DNA of 10,931 bases from Candidatus Iainarchaeum sp. (lineage in GTDB: Archaea > Iainarchaeota > Iainarchaeia > Iainarchaeales > GCA-2688035), in contig JAFGEM010000094.1 in assembly GCA_016931555.1 (NCBI GenBank), positions 1 through 10,931 on the forward strand. The letters are read 5' to 3'. Both the position numbers and the translations under genes were made by a program. Below, one piece after another: positions 1 through 6,642 of this stretch (the stretch's first letter is position 1; the number at the start of each line of letters is the position of its first letter). Under the pieces are notes generated by a model, which worked only from the letters and a program-made list of their open reading frames with translations, was not told the origin of the DNA and did no database searches.

Positions 1-1
1 A

Positions 2-1435
2 AAACCAGCAAAGCACTTTAATGCGGCTCTCGGGCAAATAGTCAATTTTATGGGAACACTGCAGAATGAATGGGCAGGCGCACAAGCCTTTAACAGCTTT
101 GACACTTATCTTGCGCCCCTGGCTGCAAAGGACAATTTCTCTTACCGCCAGATAAAACAATCTTTGCAGGAATTTATTTTTGCAACAAATGCAACCAGCA
201 GATGGGGCAACCAAGTGCCGTTCACAAACATAACACTTGACTGGAAAGTCCCGGAGGATATGAGGGATGCCCCAGTGCTTTACGGCGGCCAATACCTTGA
301 AAACGAAACATACGATAATTTCCAAGACGAAATTGACATGATAAACAAGGCGTTTTTGGAAATAATGCTTTCCGGAGACATGCATGGCAGGGTTTTTACG
401 TTCCCAATCCCAACTTATAACATTACAAGGGATTTTGACTGGAATTCAGATGCCTCAAACCTATTGTTTGAAATGACTTCAAAATATGGCATACCATATT
501 TCCAGAATTTTGTTAACAGCACTCTAAAGCCGGCAGATGTGCGTGCAATGTGCTGCAGGCTCCAGCTTGATTTGCGTGATTTAAGGCAAAAAACAGGCGG
601 CCTCTTTGGAGCGGGAGACAAGACAGGAAGCATTGGAGTAGTAACAATCAACCTCCCAAAATTGGGTTATCTTGCAAAGGATGAAAACGATTATTTCGAA
701 AGGCTTGCACAATTAATGTATCTCGGAAAAGAAAGCCTTGAAATAAAGCGCAAGGAAGTAAGCAAGAACATGCAGAATGGCTTGCTTCCATGGAGCAAAA
801 GATATCTCGGGACAATGGATTACCATTTTTCCACAATCGGCTTAATTGGAATGAACGAATCCTGCCTGAATTTTTTGGGACAGGACATTGGATCGCAGGA
901 AGGAAAAAAGTTTGCCTTAAAAGTTTTGGATTTCATGCGTGAAAATCTTGTTGAATTCCAGAATGAAACAGGACACATCTATAATTTGGAGGCCACTCCC
1001 GCAGAAAGCACTTCATACAGGCTGGCTAAAATCGACCGCAAATTTTACCCTGACATAAAAGCATTGGGATCTGCAGACGCGCCTTATTACACGAATTCCA
1101 CTCACTTGCCAGTCCACTTTACTGACGACATTTTTGAGGCTTTATCCCATCAGGATGAACTCCAGTCAAAGTACAGCGGAGGAACAGTTTTCCATGGTTT
1201 TATTGGAGAGGCACTGCCTGATGCAGAGTCCTGCAGAAAGCTCGTGAGAAAAATAGCTTATTCCTTTAAACTGCCTTACTATACTATTACCCCGACTTTT
1301 AGCATTTGCCCAGTGCATGGTTATATTGCAGGAGCACACTTCAAATGCCCAATTGAGGTAGGAGAAAAACCCAGCAAAGGAGGTGGGGAAACATGCCAAA
1401 GTGCGAAAGTAGAACTGAAGTCTATAGCAGAGTAG
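2..1435 (+). CDS. nrdD: Anaerobic (class III) ribonucleoside-triphosphate reductase, main part; 5' end outside window, C-terminus frameshifted
   Basis: Reduces ribonucleoside triphosphates to deoxyribonucleotides by glycyl-radical chemistry in the cytoplasm of anaerobes. The reading frame is open from base 2, and residues before the first ATG (base 50) already match the family (KPAKHFNAALGQIVNF), so the gene continues to the left of the window. Diagnostic stretches are TLQNEWAGAQAF, the MCCRL box that probably holds the thiyl-radical cysteine, GSIGVVTINLPKLGY, GLIGMNES and YNLEATPAESTSYRLA. A zinc-type segment, CPVHGYIAGAHFKCP, lies near the end. From about base 1397 the frame loses similarity and stops at TAG 1433-1435; the expected glycyl-radical segment continues in another frame to 1542. 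As written, this product lacks the radical glycine and one zinc-site cysteine. One extra C at 1396-1397 would restore a normal NrdD. Family identity is very secure; whether the break is real is not. Confidence 0.95.
   Translation, partial: KPAKHFNAALGQIVNFMGTLQNEWAGAQAFNSFDTYLAPLAAKDNFSYRQIKQSLQEFIFATNATSRWGNQVPFTNITLDWKVPEDMRDAPVLYGGQYLENETYDNFQDEIDMINKAFLEIMLSGDMHGRVFTFPIPTYNITRDFDWNSDASNLLFEMTSKYGIPYFQNFVNSTLKPADVRAMCCRLQLDLRDLRQKTGGLFGAGDKTGSIGVVTINLPKLGYLAKDENDYFERLAQLMYLGKESLEIKRKEVSKNMQNGLLPWSKRYLGTMDYHFSTIGLIGMNESCLNFLGQDIGSQEGKKFALKVLDFMRENLVEFQNETGHIYNLEATPAESTSYRLAKIDRKFYPDIKALGSADAPYYTNSTHLPVHFTDDIFEALSHQDELQSKYSGGTVFHGFIGEALPDAESCRKLVRKIAYSFKLPYYTITPTFSICPVHGYIAGAHFKCPIEVGEKPSKGGGETCQSAKVELKSIAE
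1379..1385 (+). promoter_or_regulatory. Shine-Dalgarno sequence inside nrdD, ahead of the detached glycyl-radical ORF
   Basis: GGAGGTG is fully complementary to the archaeal 16S 3' end (CACCUCC) and lies 7 bases before ATG 1393. In the main frame the same bases encode glycine codons of a linker, so the match may be coincidental. Confidence 0.45.
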
Positions 1436-1542
1436 TTGGTTACCTTAGGCCAGTGCAAGCATGGAACCTTGGAAAAAAAGCCGAGTTTGCTGACAGAAAA
1501 AACTTCGACGCCAAGAAGGCGCTCTCAAAATGTCCTGAATAA
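1393..1542 (+). CDS. nrdD: Detached glycyl-radical C-terminal segment of NrdD (frameshift product or separate small ORF)
   Basis: This is a 49-codon frame overlapping the end of the nrdD frame. It encodes MPKCESRTEV followed by YSRVVGYLRPVQAWN and GKKAEFADRKNF, the standard C-terminus of class III reductases; the glycine of RVVGY (residue 16) is the expected radical site. The PKC cysteine would complete the zinc site begun by CPVH, KCP and ETC in the upstream frame. The ATG at 1393 sits 7 bases after GGAGGTG, a perfect archaeal Shine-Dalgarno, so separate translation as an add-on radical domain is physically possible, loosely comparable to YfiD/GrcA of the PFL system. The simpler view is a one-base deletion or sequencing error within one gene. 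The homology is certain; its status as an independent gene is open. Confidence 0.6.
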   Translation: MPKCESRTEVYSRVVGYLRPVQAWNLGKKAEFADRKNFDAKKALSKCPE

Positions 1543-1569
1543 ATTCTTTTCTGTTTCTAATTATTATGT

Positions 1570-1573
1570 GGTG
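1570..1573 (+). promoter_or_regulatory. Ribosome binding site for nrdG (decides a TTG start)
   Basis: GGTG lies 5 bases before TTG 1579. No ATG or GTG occurs in frame between the upstream stop (TAA 1558-1560) and this TTG, so the site supports the TTG start. Confidence 0.5.
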
Positions 1574-1578
1574 TTGAT

Positions 1579-2283
1579 TTGGCTTTAGAATTCAAGGGTT
1601 TGCAGAAAACAACTTTGATTGATTTTCCAGGGCAGATTGCATGCACTGTTTTTCTTCCAAAATGCGATTTCCGCTGTGGTTTCTGTTACAATATTTCCCT
1701 CGTCAAGAATCAGGATACAGGAGTAAAAATCAGTGAAAAAGAATTCCTTGATTTTCTTGAAACCAGAAAAAATTTTTTGGACGGGGTTTGCATTACAGGA
1801 GGCGAGCCAACACTGCATTCCGAGCTTCCTGTTTTCTGCAGGCAGCTCAAGGACAAGGGTTTTCTTGTAAAGCTTGATACAAACGGCTCCAACCCAAAAA
1901 TGCTTGATGAACTGGTTAGGGAAAGGCTGGTCGATTTTGTTGCAATGGATATCAAAGCGGGCCCAAGCAAATATTCCCAAATAGCAGGCGTTGATGTTGA
2001 CATGACAAAAATAAACCAGAGCATTGAAATAATCAAAAAGGCAAAAGAAATCGACTACGAGTTTCGCACTACACTGGTTCCGCTTCTTGAAGAAAAAGAC
2101 CTGCTTGAAATTGGGGCCTGGCTTAACGGAAGCAAAAAATATGTTTTGCAGCAATTCAACAACAATGTTCCAATACTCGACTCAAAAATTGCAACAAAAA
2201 ACACGCACTCGAAAGAGGAAATACAAGGTTACGGCAAAAAGCTTGGCAAATTCTTCAAAAAAATTGAAATTCGCGGAACTTAA
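1579..2283 (+). CDS. nrdG: Anaerobic ribonucleoside-triphosphate reductase activating protein (radical SAM)
   Basis: Uses a [4Fe-4S] cluster and S-adenosylmethionine to put the glycyl radical on NrdD. The 234-residue product has the radical SAM cluster motif CDFRCGFC (C29, C33, C36), the SAM-contacting GGEP (residues 74-77), LDTNG (about 99-103) and DFVAMDIKAGPSKY (about 119-131). This arrangement fits the longer NrdG2 type (about 230 residues) found in archaea and many anaerobes, rather than the short enterobacterial NrdG. The start is a TTG with GGTG upstream. It lies 36 bases after the end of the glycyl-radical segment, so the two are almost certainly co-transcribed, and NrdD is the likely substrate. 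Related pyruvate-formate-lyase activases share the motifs, but the neighbour settles the substrate. Confidence 0.92.
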   Translation: MALEFKGLQKTTLIDFPGQIACTVFLPKCDFRCGFCYNISLVKNQDTGVKISEKEFLDFLETRKNFLDGVCITGGEPTLHSELPVFCRQLKDKGFLVKLDTNGSNPKMLDELVRERLVDFVAMDIKAGPSKYSQIAGVDVDMTKINQSIEIIKKAKEIDYEFRTTLVPLLEEKDLLEIGAWLNGSKKYVLQQFNNNVPILDSKIATKNTHSKEEIQGYGKKLGKFFKKIEIRGT

Positions 2284-2298
2284 AGAAAAAACAGAGTC

Positions 2299-2307
2299 TT
2301 TTTTAAG
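2299..2307 (+). promoter_or_regulatory. Probable TATA box for the DUF1858-ferredoxin unit
   Basis: TTTTTTAAG is centred about 26 bases before ATG 2329, the spacing expected for transcription starting at or next to the start codon. No Shine-Dalgarno is seen, which fits a leaderless mRNA. Confidence 0.4.
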
Positions 2308-2328
2308 CTTCTGGCTGATTACTATACT

Positions 2329-2568
2329 ATGATTGAAAAAAAAGAGTCTCTCCCTGACAAGGTTGCAAAAGACACTACTTTCGGCGAACTCATTCAAAAG
2401 TATCCTGATACAGTGCCAATTCTTTTAGAGTATGGGCTTCATTGCATTGGCTGCCATGTTGCTGTTTTTGAAACAATAGAACAGGGGGCAAAAGGCCATG
2501 GTTTGAGTGAAGCACAGTTAACAGAAATGATTGAAAAAATTAATGACTCAATTAAAGAAAAAAAATAA
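2329..2568 (+). CDS. Small DUF1858-type CxxC (disulfide/redox) protein
   Basis: This 79-residue soluble protein has TTFGELIQKYPDTVPILLEYGLHCIGC, here split as TTFGELIQKYPDTVP then ILLEYGLHCIGC, followed by an acidic/basic helical tail. The pattern is that of the DUF1858 family, also described as hybrid-cluster-protein-associated disulfide domain proteins: a small helical domain with a conserved CxxC (here C39 and C42). Its biochemical role is not established; a redox or thiol function is inferred from the cysteine pair. The length is slightly above the usual 65-75 residues. It follows nrdG by 45 bases with its own likely promoter, and the ferredoxin starts 12 bases after its stop, so these two small redox-type proteins probably share a transcript. 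Confidence 0.85.
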   Translation: MIEKKESLPDKVAKDTTFGELIQKYPDTVPILLEYGLHCIGCHVAVFETIEQGAKGHGLSEAQLTEMIEKINDSIKEKK

Positions 2569-2570
2569 CA

Positions 2571-2577
2571 AGGTGAT
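2571..2577 (+). promoter_or_regulatory. Strong Shine-Dalgarno for the ferredoxin gene
   Basis: AGGTGAT lies immediately before ATG 2581 and matches the archaeal 16S 3' end well. It marks the ferredoxin as an internal gene of a polycistronic transcript. Confidence 0.7.
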
Positions 2578-2580
2578 GCT

Positions 2581-2760
2581 ATGGAAAGACCATATATTGA
2601 CTACAAAAAGTGCAAGAAGACCGGGACCTGCATGCAGGTTTGCCCAGTAGGCGTTTTTGCCAAAGAGGGAGACAAATACGTTGTAAAAAATCCGGAAGCG
2701 TGTATACAATGCAGGGCTTGTGAGGCAAGCTGCCCTGAAAAGGCAATCCAAGTCAAATAA
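2581..2760 (+). CDS. Small dicluster (2[4Fe-4S]-type) ferredoxin with one altered cluster motif
   Basis: This 59-residue electron carrier was found by direct translation: MERPYIDYKKCKKTGTC, then MQVCPVGVF, and near the end CIQCRACEASCPEKAI. The second motif is the full CxxCxxCxxxCP. The first has C11, C17 and C21-P, but threonine (T14) stands where the second cysteine is expected. By comparison with known ferredoxins, that site could hold a [3Fe-4S] cluster or a [4Fe-4S] cluster with a non-cysteine ligand. The start is set by a strong AGGTGAT. The gene follows the DUF1858 gene and lies downstream of nrdDG, so it could feed electrons to the radical SAM activase or the CxxC protein; this is inference from position only. 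Confidence 0.9.
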   Translation: MERPYIDYKKCKKTGTCMQVCPVGVFAKEGDKYVVKNPEACIQCRACEASCPEKAIQVK

Positions 2761-2783
2761 GATTCCTGTTGCGTGACTAATGA

Positions 2784-4055
2784 ATGAGTAACATTTTTTT
2801 TACAGCTCTCGGCGGGGCAGAGGAAGTAGGCAGAAGCTCTTTTGTTTTGGATTACGGCGAAAAAATTTTGCTGGACCGCGGAGTCAAGCTTTCCTCGGAG
2901 GTAACAGAGTATCCTCTTCCAGTGACAACAAATCTTGATGCAGTGATAATTTCCCACGCGCATTTGGACCACAGCGGAAACCTCCCGCATCTTTTTCTTG
3001 AATCAAGATTCATGTGTTACATGACTATTTCAACATTGGACTTATCAAAACTTCTTTGGTTTGATTCGCTCAAAATAGCGCGATTGGAAGCAATGGAACC
3101 CGAGTGGACGAAAGATGAAATTGCGAGAACAGAAAAATATTCCTTTCCAACCAATTACAGGAAGCGCGTTCAGATTACTGAACAGGCGACACTCGAGTTT
3201 TTTGATGCGGGCCATATTTTGGGAAGTGCAATGTCCCTTTTGGATCTTGGAGACAAGAAAGTTGTTTATACAGGAGACTACAAGCTTTTGGAAACGCGGC
3301 TTCACAACGGAGCAGATTTGAACATACACGGCACGGATTATCTTATAATTGAATCCACATACGGCGACAGAAATCATCCCCCAAGGAAAGAAACTGAAAA
3401 GCTTTTTATTGAAGCAGTGCAGGACACTCTTGACAAGGGCGGCTGGGTTTTGGTTCCAAGCTTTGCAGTTGGAAGAAGCCAGGAAATAATTGACATTCTT
3501 GCGGAGCACAAAGTTAATGCTCCAGTGTTTTTTGACGGCATGTGCCAAAAAGCAGCAAAAATAATGCTTGACCACCCAAACATGCTCAAAAACCCGGGTT
3601 TCCTGAAAAAAGCTTTGAATAAAGCTGTCTGGGTTAAGGGGCATTCATTCAGGAAAAAGGCATTGAAACAGCCGAGTGTAATTGTTTCAAGCGCAGGAAT
3701 GCTTGCAGGCGGCCCCATACTCCATTACCTCAAAGAGGTTTACAGTGACAAAAACAGTTCTGTTTTAATGACAGGATTCCAGGTTCCGGGAACTCCGGGA
3801 AGAATGCTTCTCGAAACAGGAAAAATTGATGTTGACGGAACTACGCTGGATGTAAAGGCGCGTGTTGAAAAATTTGATTTCTCTGCGCATGCAGACCAGA
3901 CTGAAATGATTCAGACAGTAAAAAAATTGTCCCCCAAAAAAGTGCTTTTGGTCCACGGGGACAAAGAGGTTATTCCAGTTTTTCAAAGCAAGATTTTAGA
4001 GGAAACAGGCATTGAAACAGTAGTTCCAAGGGCAGGGGAAAAAATAAAGCTGTAG
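2784..4055 (+). CDS. Beta-CASP metallo-beta-lactamase ribonuclease, aCPSF2-like
   Basis: This is a predicted zinc-dependent RNA endo- and/or 5'-3' exonuclease of 423 residues. Metallo-beta-lactamase signatures are HAHLDH (H58, H60, D62, H63), the motif 3 histidine in DAGHILGS (H144) and the motif 4 aspartate in YTGDY (D165). Beta-CASP motifs follow: A at IESTYGD (E190), B at FSAHAD (H369) and C at VHGD (H391); VPSFAVGRSQE and SSAGMLAGGP are also typical. Length and motif spacing fit the archaeal aCPSF2 group. It lacks the N-terminal KH domains of aCPSF1, which is more than 600 residues long. An RNase J-type assignment is the alternative. ATG 2784 is 23 bases after the ferredoxin stop with only a weak GTGA upstream. 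The catalytic set is complete, so activity is expected. Likely roles are RNA 3'-end processing, trimming or decay. Confidence 0.9.
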   Translation: MSNIFFTALGGAEEVGRSSFVLDYGEKILLDRGVKLSSEVTEYPLPVTTNLDAVIISHAHLDHSGNLPHLFLESRFMCYMTISTLDLSKLLWFDSLKIARLEAMEPEWTKDEIARTEKYSFPTNYRKRVQITEQATLEFFDAGHILGSAMSLLDLGDKKVVYTGDYKLLETRLHNGADLNIHGTDYLIIESTYGDRNHPPRKETEKLFIEAVQDTLDKGGWVLVPSFAVGRSQEIIDILAEHKVNAPVFFDGMCQKAAKIMLDHPNMLKNPGFLKKALNKAVWVKGHSFRKKALKQPSVIVSSAGMLAGGPILHYLKEVYSDKNSSVLMTGFQVPGTPGRMLLETGKIDVDGTTLDVKARVEKFDFSAHADQTEMIQTVKKLSPKKVLLVHGDKEVIPVFQSKILEETGIETVVPRAGEKIKL

Positions 4056-4103
4056 GACAGTTGTTTTTCACGTAATTTTGCCTATCTTCTCTCTGGGGCA
4101 AAG

Positions 4104-4114
4104 AATAAATTATA
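4104..4114 (+). promoter_or_regulatory. Probable TATA box for the membrane protein-NMD3 unit
   Basis: AATAAATTATA is centred about 24-27 bases before ATG 4133, and no Shine-Dalgarno precedes the ATG. This suggests a new, leaderless transcription unit after the beta-CASP gene. Confidence 0.35.
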
Positions 4115-4132
4115 GTTTAACTTAATCTTAAC

Positions 4133-4957
4133 ATGTCTTTACTAAAAATAATTCGCGAGTCCTTTGTTTTACTCGGAAAAAAACCGAAATTGTTTGTTCC
4201 AAAGATACTCGTGGCTCTTTTGTACGGCATGACAATGCTTTTTGCTGCGCAGTTTGTAATGTTTTATTTGCCCGAGATACAGGAGATAATGTCCCAATTC
4301 AATGTCTATCTTGAATCCGGCGCAGCTACAAGCGCATATGGCGGGATTTCTGTTTCAAACCCATTGCTGTTTGTTGTCTATGACTTGGGATTAATCTTTC
4401 TAATGTTTTTTACATTAGCCTTTGACGTTTTTACAAACGCAATGTACCCAACAATGATAAAAGATTATTTTTCAAAAAAGCCTATTTCTTTTTCAAGGGC
4501 TGCAGGGCTCTTGAAAGGAAAGATACTCAAAATCCTTTTAACAATTCTTATAATCGAAGTAATTTTTTTAGTGCCCTTGGCAACACTCTCTGTTCTGCTT
4601 TTCTTTGCAGGCAACTATCTCGTGCTTTTCATATTAATGATAATAATTCTTCTCGTAATACTGATTCTCTCCGTAGTGCTTTACTTTGTGTATCCGCTTC
4701 TCGTTTTCGAATCAGTGTTTTTCTTCTCAACAATAAAACGTTCCTGGCAACTCGCGCGCGCAAAAGCCCCCAAAATTGTTGCTGCCTCTTTTATACCCTT
4801 TTTCATAAGCCTGTTCAATATTTTTCTTGCATTTTTGGCAGTCAACAGCCTTGGCTTCCTGCTTATTTTCTTTCTCTTCCGGTTTTTGATTGCAGTAACC
4901 CAAACATACCACATGGTTTTAAATCCAAGCATATTCCTTAGGTATAGGGAATTGTAA
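4133..4957 (+). CDS. Uncharacterised polytopic membrane protein
   Basis: I do not recognise a characterised family. The 274-residue protein has about six hydrophobic membrane spans, at roughly residues 24-46, 78-100, 131-158, 162-190, 215-238 and 239-258. There is no cleavable signal peptide; the N-terminus is a short amphipathic stretch with basic residues (KKPK). Between spans 4 and 5 lies ESVFFFSTIKRSWQLAR, a charged loop that recalls uncharacterised polytopic families such as DUF4013, DUF975 or GDPD-membrane-domain proteins. No catalytic residues stand out. It overlaps the NMD3 start by one base (TAATG), so the two are translated in tandem, but a functional link with ribosome biogenesis is not evident. 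Confidence 0.85.
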   Translation: MSLLKIIRESFVLLGKKPKLFVPKILVALLYGMTMLFAAQFVMFYLPEIQEIMSQFNVYLESGAATSAYGGISVSNPLLFVVYDLGLIFLMFFTLAFDVFTNAMYPTMIKDYFSKKPISFSRAAGLLKGKILKILLTILIIEVIFLVPLATLSVLLFFAGNYLVLFILMIIILLVILILSVVLYFVYPLLVFESVFFFSTIKRSWQLARAKAPKIVAASFIPFFISLFNIFLAFLAVNSLGFLLIFFLFRFLIAVTQTYHMVLNPSIFLRYREL

Positions 4958-5637
4958 TGCCAACAAGATTCTGCCCAAACTGCGGGACAACCAAAGGCCC
5001 TTTCTTCAGGGGCTTCTGCAAAAAATGTTTTCTCAAAAAAAATAATCTAATATCTGTTCCTGAAAAAATCTTGCTTGAAAGATGCAAGGCCTGCGGGAAA
5101 ATCCGCGTTTTTGGAAAATGGGTTTCTGAGAATCCAGAAAATATTGAAAAAATATTGCTTAAACAGGTAAAAGTTCTTCTCGAAAAACCTGAAATTAAAT
5201 TCGAAATTTCTGATTCGGGAAAAGTAATTGTTTCCGCAAAAGGATTTTTTGAAAACGAGTTAGCCGAGGTTGAGGCAGAAACAAGCCTGGATTTTGCTGA
5301 AACGAGATGCGACGCCTGCATGAAGCTAATCTCTTATTACCACGAGGCAATAATCCAGATAAGGGGCGATAACAAAAAGAAATTAGAGAATGCACTTGAC
5401 GAGGCGCGGGAAATTATTGCAAATGAATCAAAGCGCGATTCTTTGTCTGCAATAATTGACTTTAAAAAATCAAAAAACGGCTTTGACTTATACATTGGTT
5501 CCAAGAGGAGTGCTGTGCGCGCTGCAAGGGCAATTGCATCCAAGCATAACACCAGTCCGATTGTTTCTTCAAAGCTTGTTGGCGTTGACAAAAAAGGGAA
5601 GCAGAAAAAAAGGTTAACTTATTGTGTTAGAATTTAG
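4957..5637 (+). CDS. nmd3: NMD3 family ribosome biogenesis protein
   Basis: This is the archaeal relative of the eukaryotic 60S export adaptor Nmd3. In archaea it presumably acts in late large-subunit assembly, since there is no nuclear export. The 226-residue product opens with a zinc ribbon, FCPNCG (C6, C9) and CKKC (C21, C24). A second metal site is built from CKAC (C43, C46) and CDAC (C118, C121). The region YYHEAIIQIRG (about 127-137) and the later GFDLYIGSKRSAVRAAR are typical of the NMD3 core. The eukaryotic C-terminal NES/NLS tail is absent, as expected for archaea. The start codon shares its A with the previous gene's stop. The end overlaps the convergent COG1709 gene by four bases. 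Confidence 0.9.
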   Translation: MPTRFCPNCGTTKGPFFRGFCKKCFLKKNNLISVPEKILLERCKACGKIRVFGKWVSENPENIEKILLKQVKVLLEKPEIKFEISDSGKVIVSAKGFFENELAEVEAETSLDFAETRCDACMKLISYYHEAIIQIRGDNKKKLENALDEAREIIANESKRDSLSAIIDFKKSKNGFDLYIGSKRSAVRAARAIASKHNTSPIVSSKLVGVDKKGKQKKRLTYCVRI

Positions 5638-6344
5638 TTTTCCAATTTTTTTAGTTGCGCTGTAATGTCCTCAACTGGCTTTTTTGTGATTATCAGGGGA
5701 ATTTTTTCAACTTCAGCGATTTTCACTGCCACTGGGTCAACATTCTTTGGATCAAGATTTCCATGCAGCACTACTATTGCAGGCTTCATGTCAGTGCTGA
5801 AACGCCCTATTTTCACTGCAATCATTGGGCTTCTCCCGTTCTCAACAAACCTGAATATTAGTGCGCGTTCCGGAGTGTTTCCATACAGAAACATGTACTC
5901 GTGAACAGGAATATCCAATATTACTTTTAGCGAATCAATCAACGTGTAACCATAAATTTGGGTTTCCTTTAGCCTTGAGGGATTGGCAACACACTGCCCT
6001 TCAATCATTTTCATAAACTCGTTTCCCTTTAATGCAACTGGAAACTCGTGGCTCTGGAACGCTGCTTCTTTGGGCTGAAAATCCTTTTCCAATTGCTTTG
6101 CAATTCTTCCTCCTCTTGCCCTGTCAATTTCAATAAGCGCATGCACAAGCCTGTTGATTATTCCAATTCCCGGGCTCTTTCTTCTTCCCCCCTCATAATC
6201 AGAAATAGTGCTGTTGCTTACTTTCAAAAAATCCGCTAATTCTGTCTGCGAAACCCCGAAAATTTCGCGCCACTTTTTCATGCTGCCCCCCGGGTCCTTG
6301 CTTAAGCAGATTTCTCCCGCAATTGTTGTTTCAAGCTGCTTCAT
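5634..6344 (-). CDS. Predicted archaeal transcriptional regulator, XRE-type HTH (COG1709-like)
   Basis: This 236-residue protein has an N-terminal helix-turn-helix of the XRE/Cro type (about residues 22-75): MKKWREIFGVSQTELADFL and SNSTISDYEGGRRKSPG. A conserved archaeal C-terminal domain (about 118-225) includes YGYTLIDSLKVIL, FLYGNTPERALIFRFVENGR and PAIVVLHGNL. The combination matches the archaeal family COG1709. DNA binding is expected from the HTH; targets and ligand are unknown. The ATG at 6344 has a weak AGGA-type site upstream and a TATA-like element about 41 bases away. It converges on nmd3 with overlapping stop codons. Just upstream lies the IMPase remnant, which may once have been its operon partner. 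Confidence 0.88.
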   Translation of the reverse strand: MKQLETTIAGEICLSKDPGGSMKKWREIFGVSQTELADFLKVSNSTISDYEGGRRKSPGIGIINRLVHALIEIDRARGGRIAKQLEKDFQPKEAAFQSHEFPVALKGNEFMKMIEGQCVANPSRLKETQIYGYTLIDSLKVILDIPVHEYMFLYGNTPERALIFRFVENGRSPMIAVKIGRFSTDMKPAIVVLHGNLDPKNVDPVAVKIAEVEKIPLIITKKPVEDITAQLKKLEN

Positions 6345-6379
6345 AACAATTCTTCCTATTGAAACCCTGTCAAAAACCC

Positions 6380-6389
6380 ATTTTAAAGC
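6380..6389 (-). promoter_or_regulatory. Possible TATA box for the COG1709 regulator
   Basis: On the minus strand this reads GCTTTAAAAT, centred about 41 bases before ATG 6344. That would give a leader of roughly 15 bases. It lies just beyond the stop of the IMPase remnant. Confidence 0.35.
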
Positions 6390-6394
6390 TTTTT

Positions 6395-6592
6395 CTATTG
6401 CAATTCCCCGAGAATTTGTGCATGGATTCTGCCATTGCTCGCTACAATGTCCTTATCCTTAATCCCCGCTTTTTTTCCCTCAAAATTTGTTACTTTTCCA
6501 TCTGCCTCTTCAATCAGGAGCATTCCAGCTGCCAAATCAATCCATGTGCTTGCTACTTTTACAAATCCAGAGCTTCTCCCGCAGGCGGATAA
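6395..6592 (-). pseudogene. 5'-truncated remnant of an inositol monophosphatase/FBPase-family gene (SuhB-like)
   Basis: This 65-codon open frame has no start and ends at TAG 6395-6397. It reads LSACGRSSGFVKVAS, then TWIDLAAGMLLIEEADGKVT, then a tail with DIVASNGRIHAQILGEL. This is the C-terminal quarter of the IMPase/FBPase/PAP-phosphatase fold: ACGR..GFV, the D-AAG box with the last metal-site aspartate (WIDLAAG), EEA.GKVT.F.GK and the terminal IVASN...H. All upstream parts, including the metal-binding DPIDGT-type motif, are missing. An in-frame TAA (6593-6595) lies directly before the first recognisable codon, and then the promoter of the next plus-strand gene begins. The surviving part has no internal stop or frameshift, so truncation is recent or an assembly join is wrong. 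An internal ATG (6523) exists, but the product could not be catalytic. Confidence 0.82.
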
Positions 6593-6613
6593 TTAGTTTT
6601 ATTGTGGGTATTG

Positions 6614-6621
6614 TTTAAATA
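6614..6621 (+). promoter_or_regulatory. TATA box for the NDK-like gene
   Basis: TTTAAATA is centred about 26 bases before ATG 6643, without a Shine-Dalgarno near the ATG. This is the best of the leaderless-type promoters in the window. Confidence 0.55.
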
Positions 6622-6642
6622 ATAGTTTTTTCTTAGTAATAA

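Noticed and set aside
1390..1400. Programmed ribosomal frameshifting as the explanation for split nrdD
   Set aside because: There is no slippery heptamer or obvious downstream stem at the break; a missing C or a restart at ATG 1393 explains the sequence better.
1585..2154. Long minus-strand open frame opposite nrdG (189 codons)
   Set aside because: The plus strand clearly encodes a radical SAM activase. The antisense product has no recognisable motif and is a shadow of codon bias.
3045..3644. Long minus-strand open frame opposite the beta-CASP gene (199 codons)
   Set aside because: It is a shadow of a gene with a complete catalytic motif set; its translation looks random, with many aromatic and cysteine residues.
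5634..5637. Overlapping stop codons of nmd3 and the convergent COG1709 gene
   Set aside because: A four-base tail-to-tail overlap is common in compact archaeal genomes and needs no special explanation.
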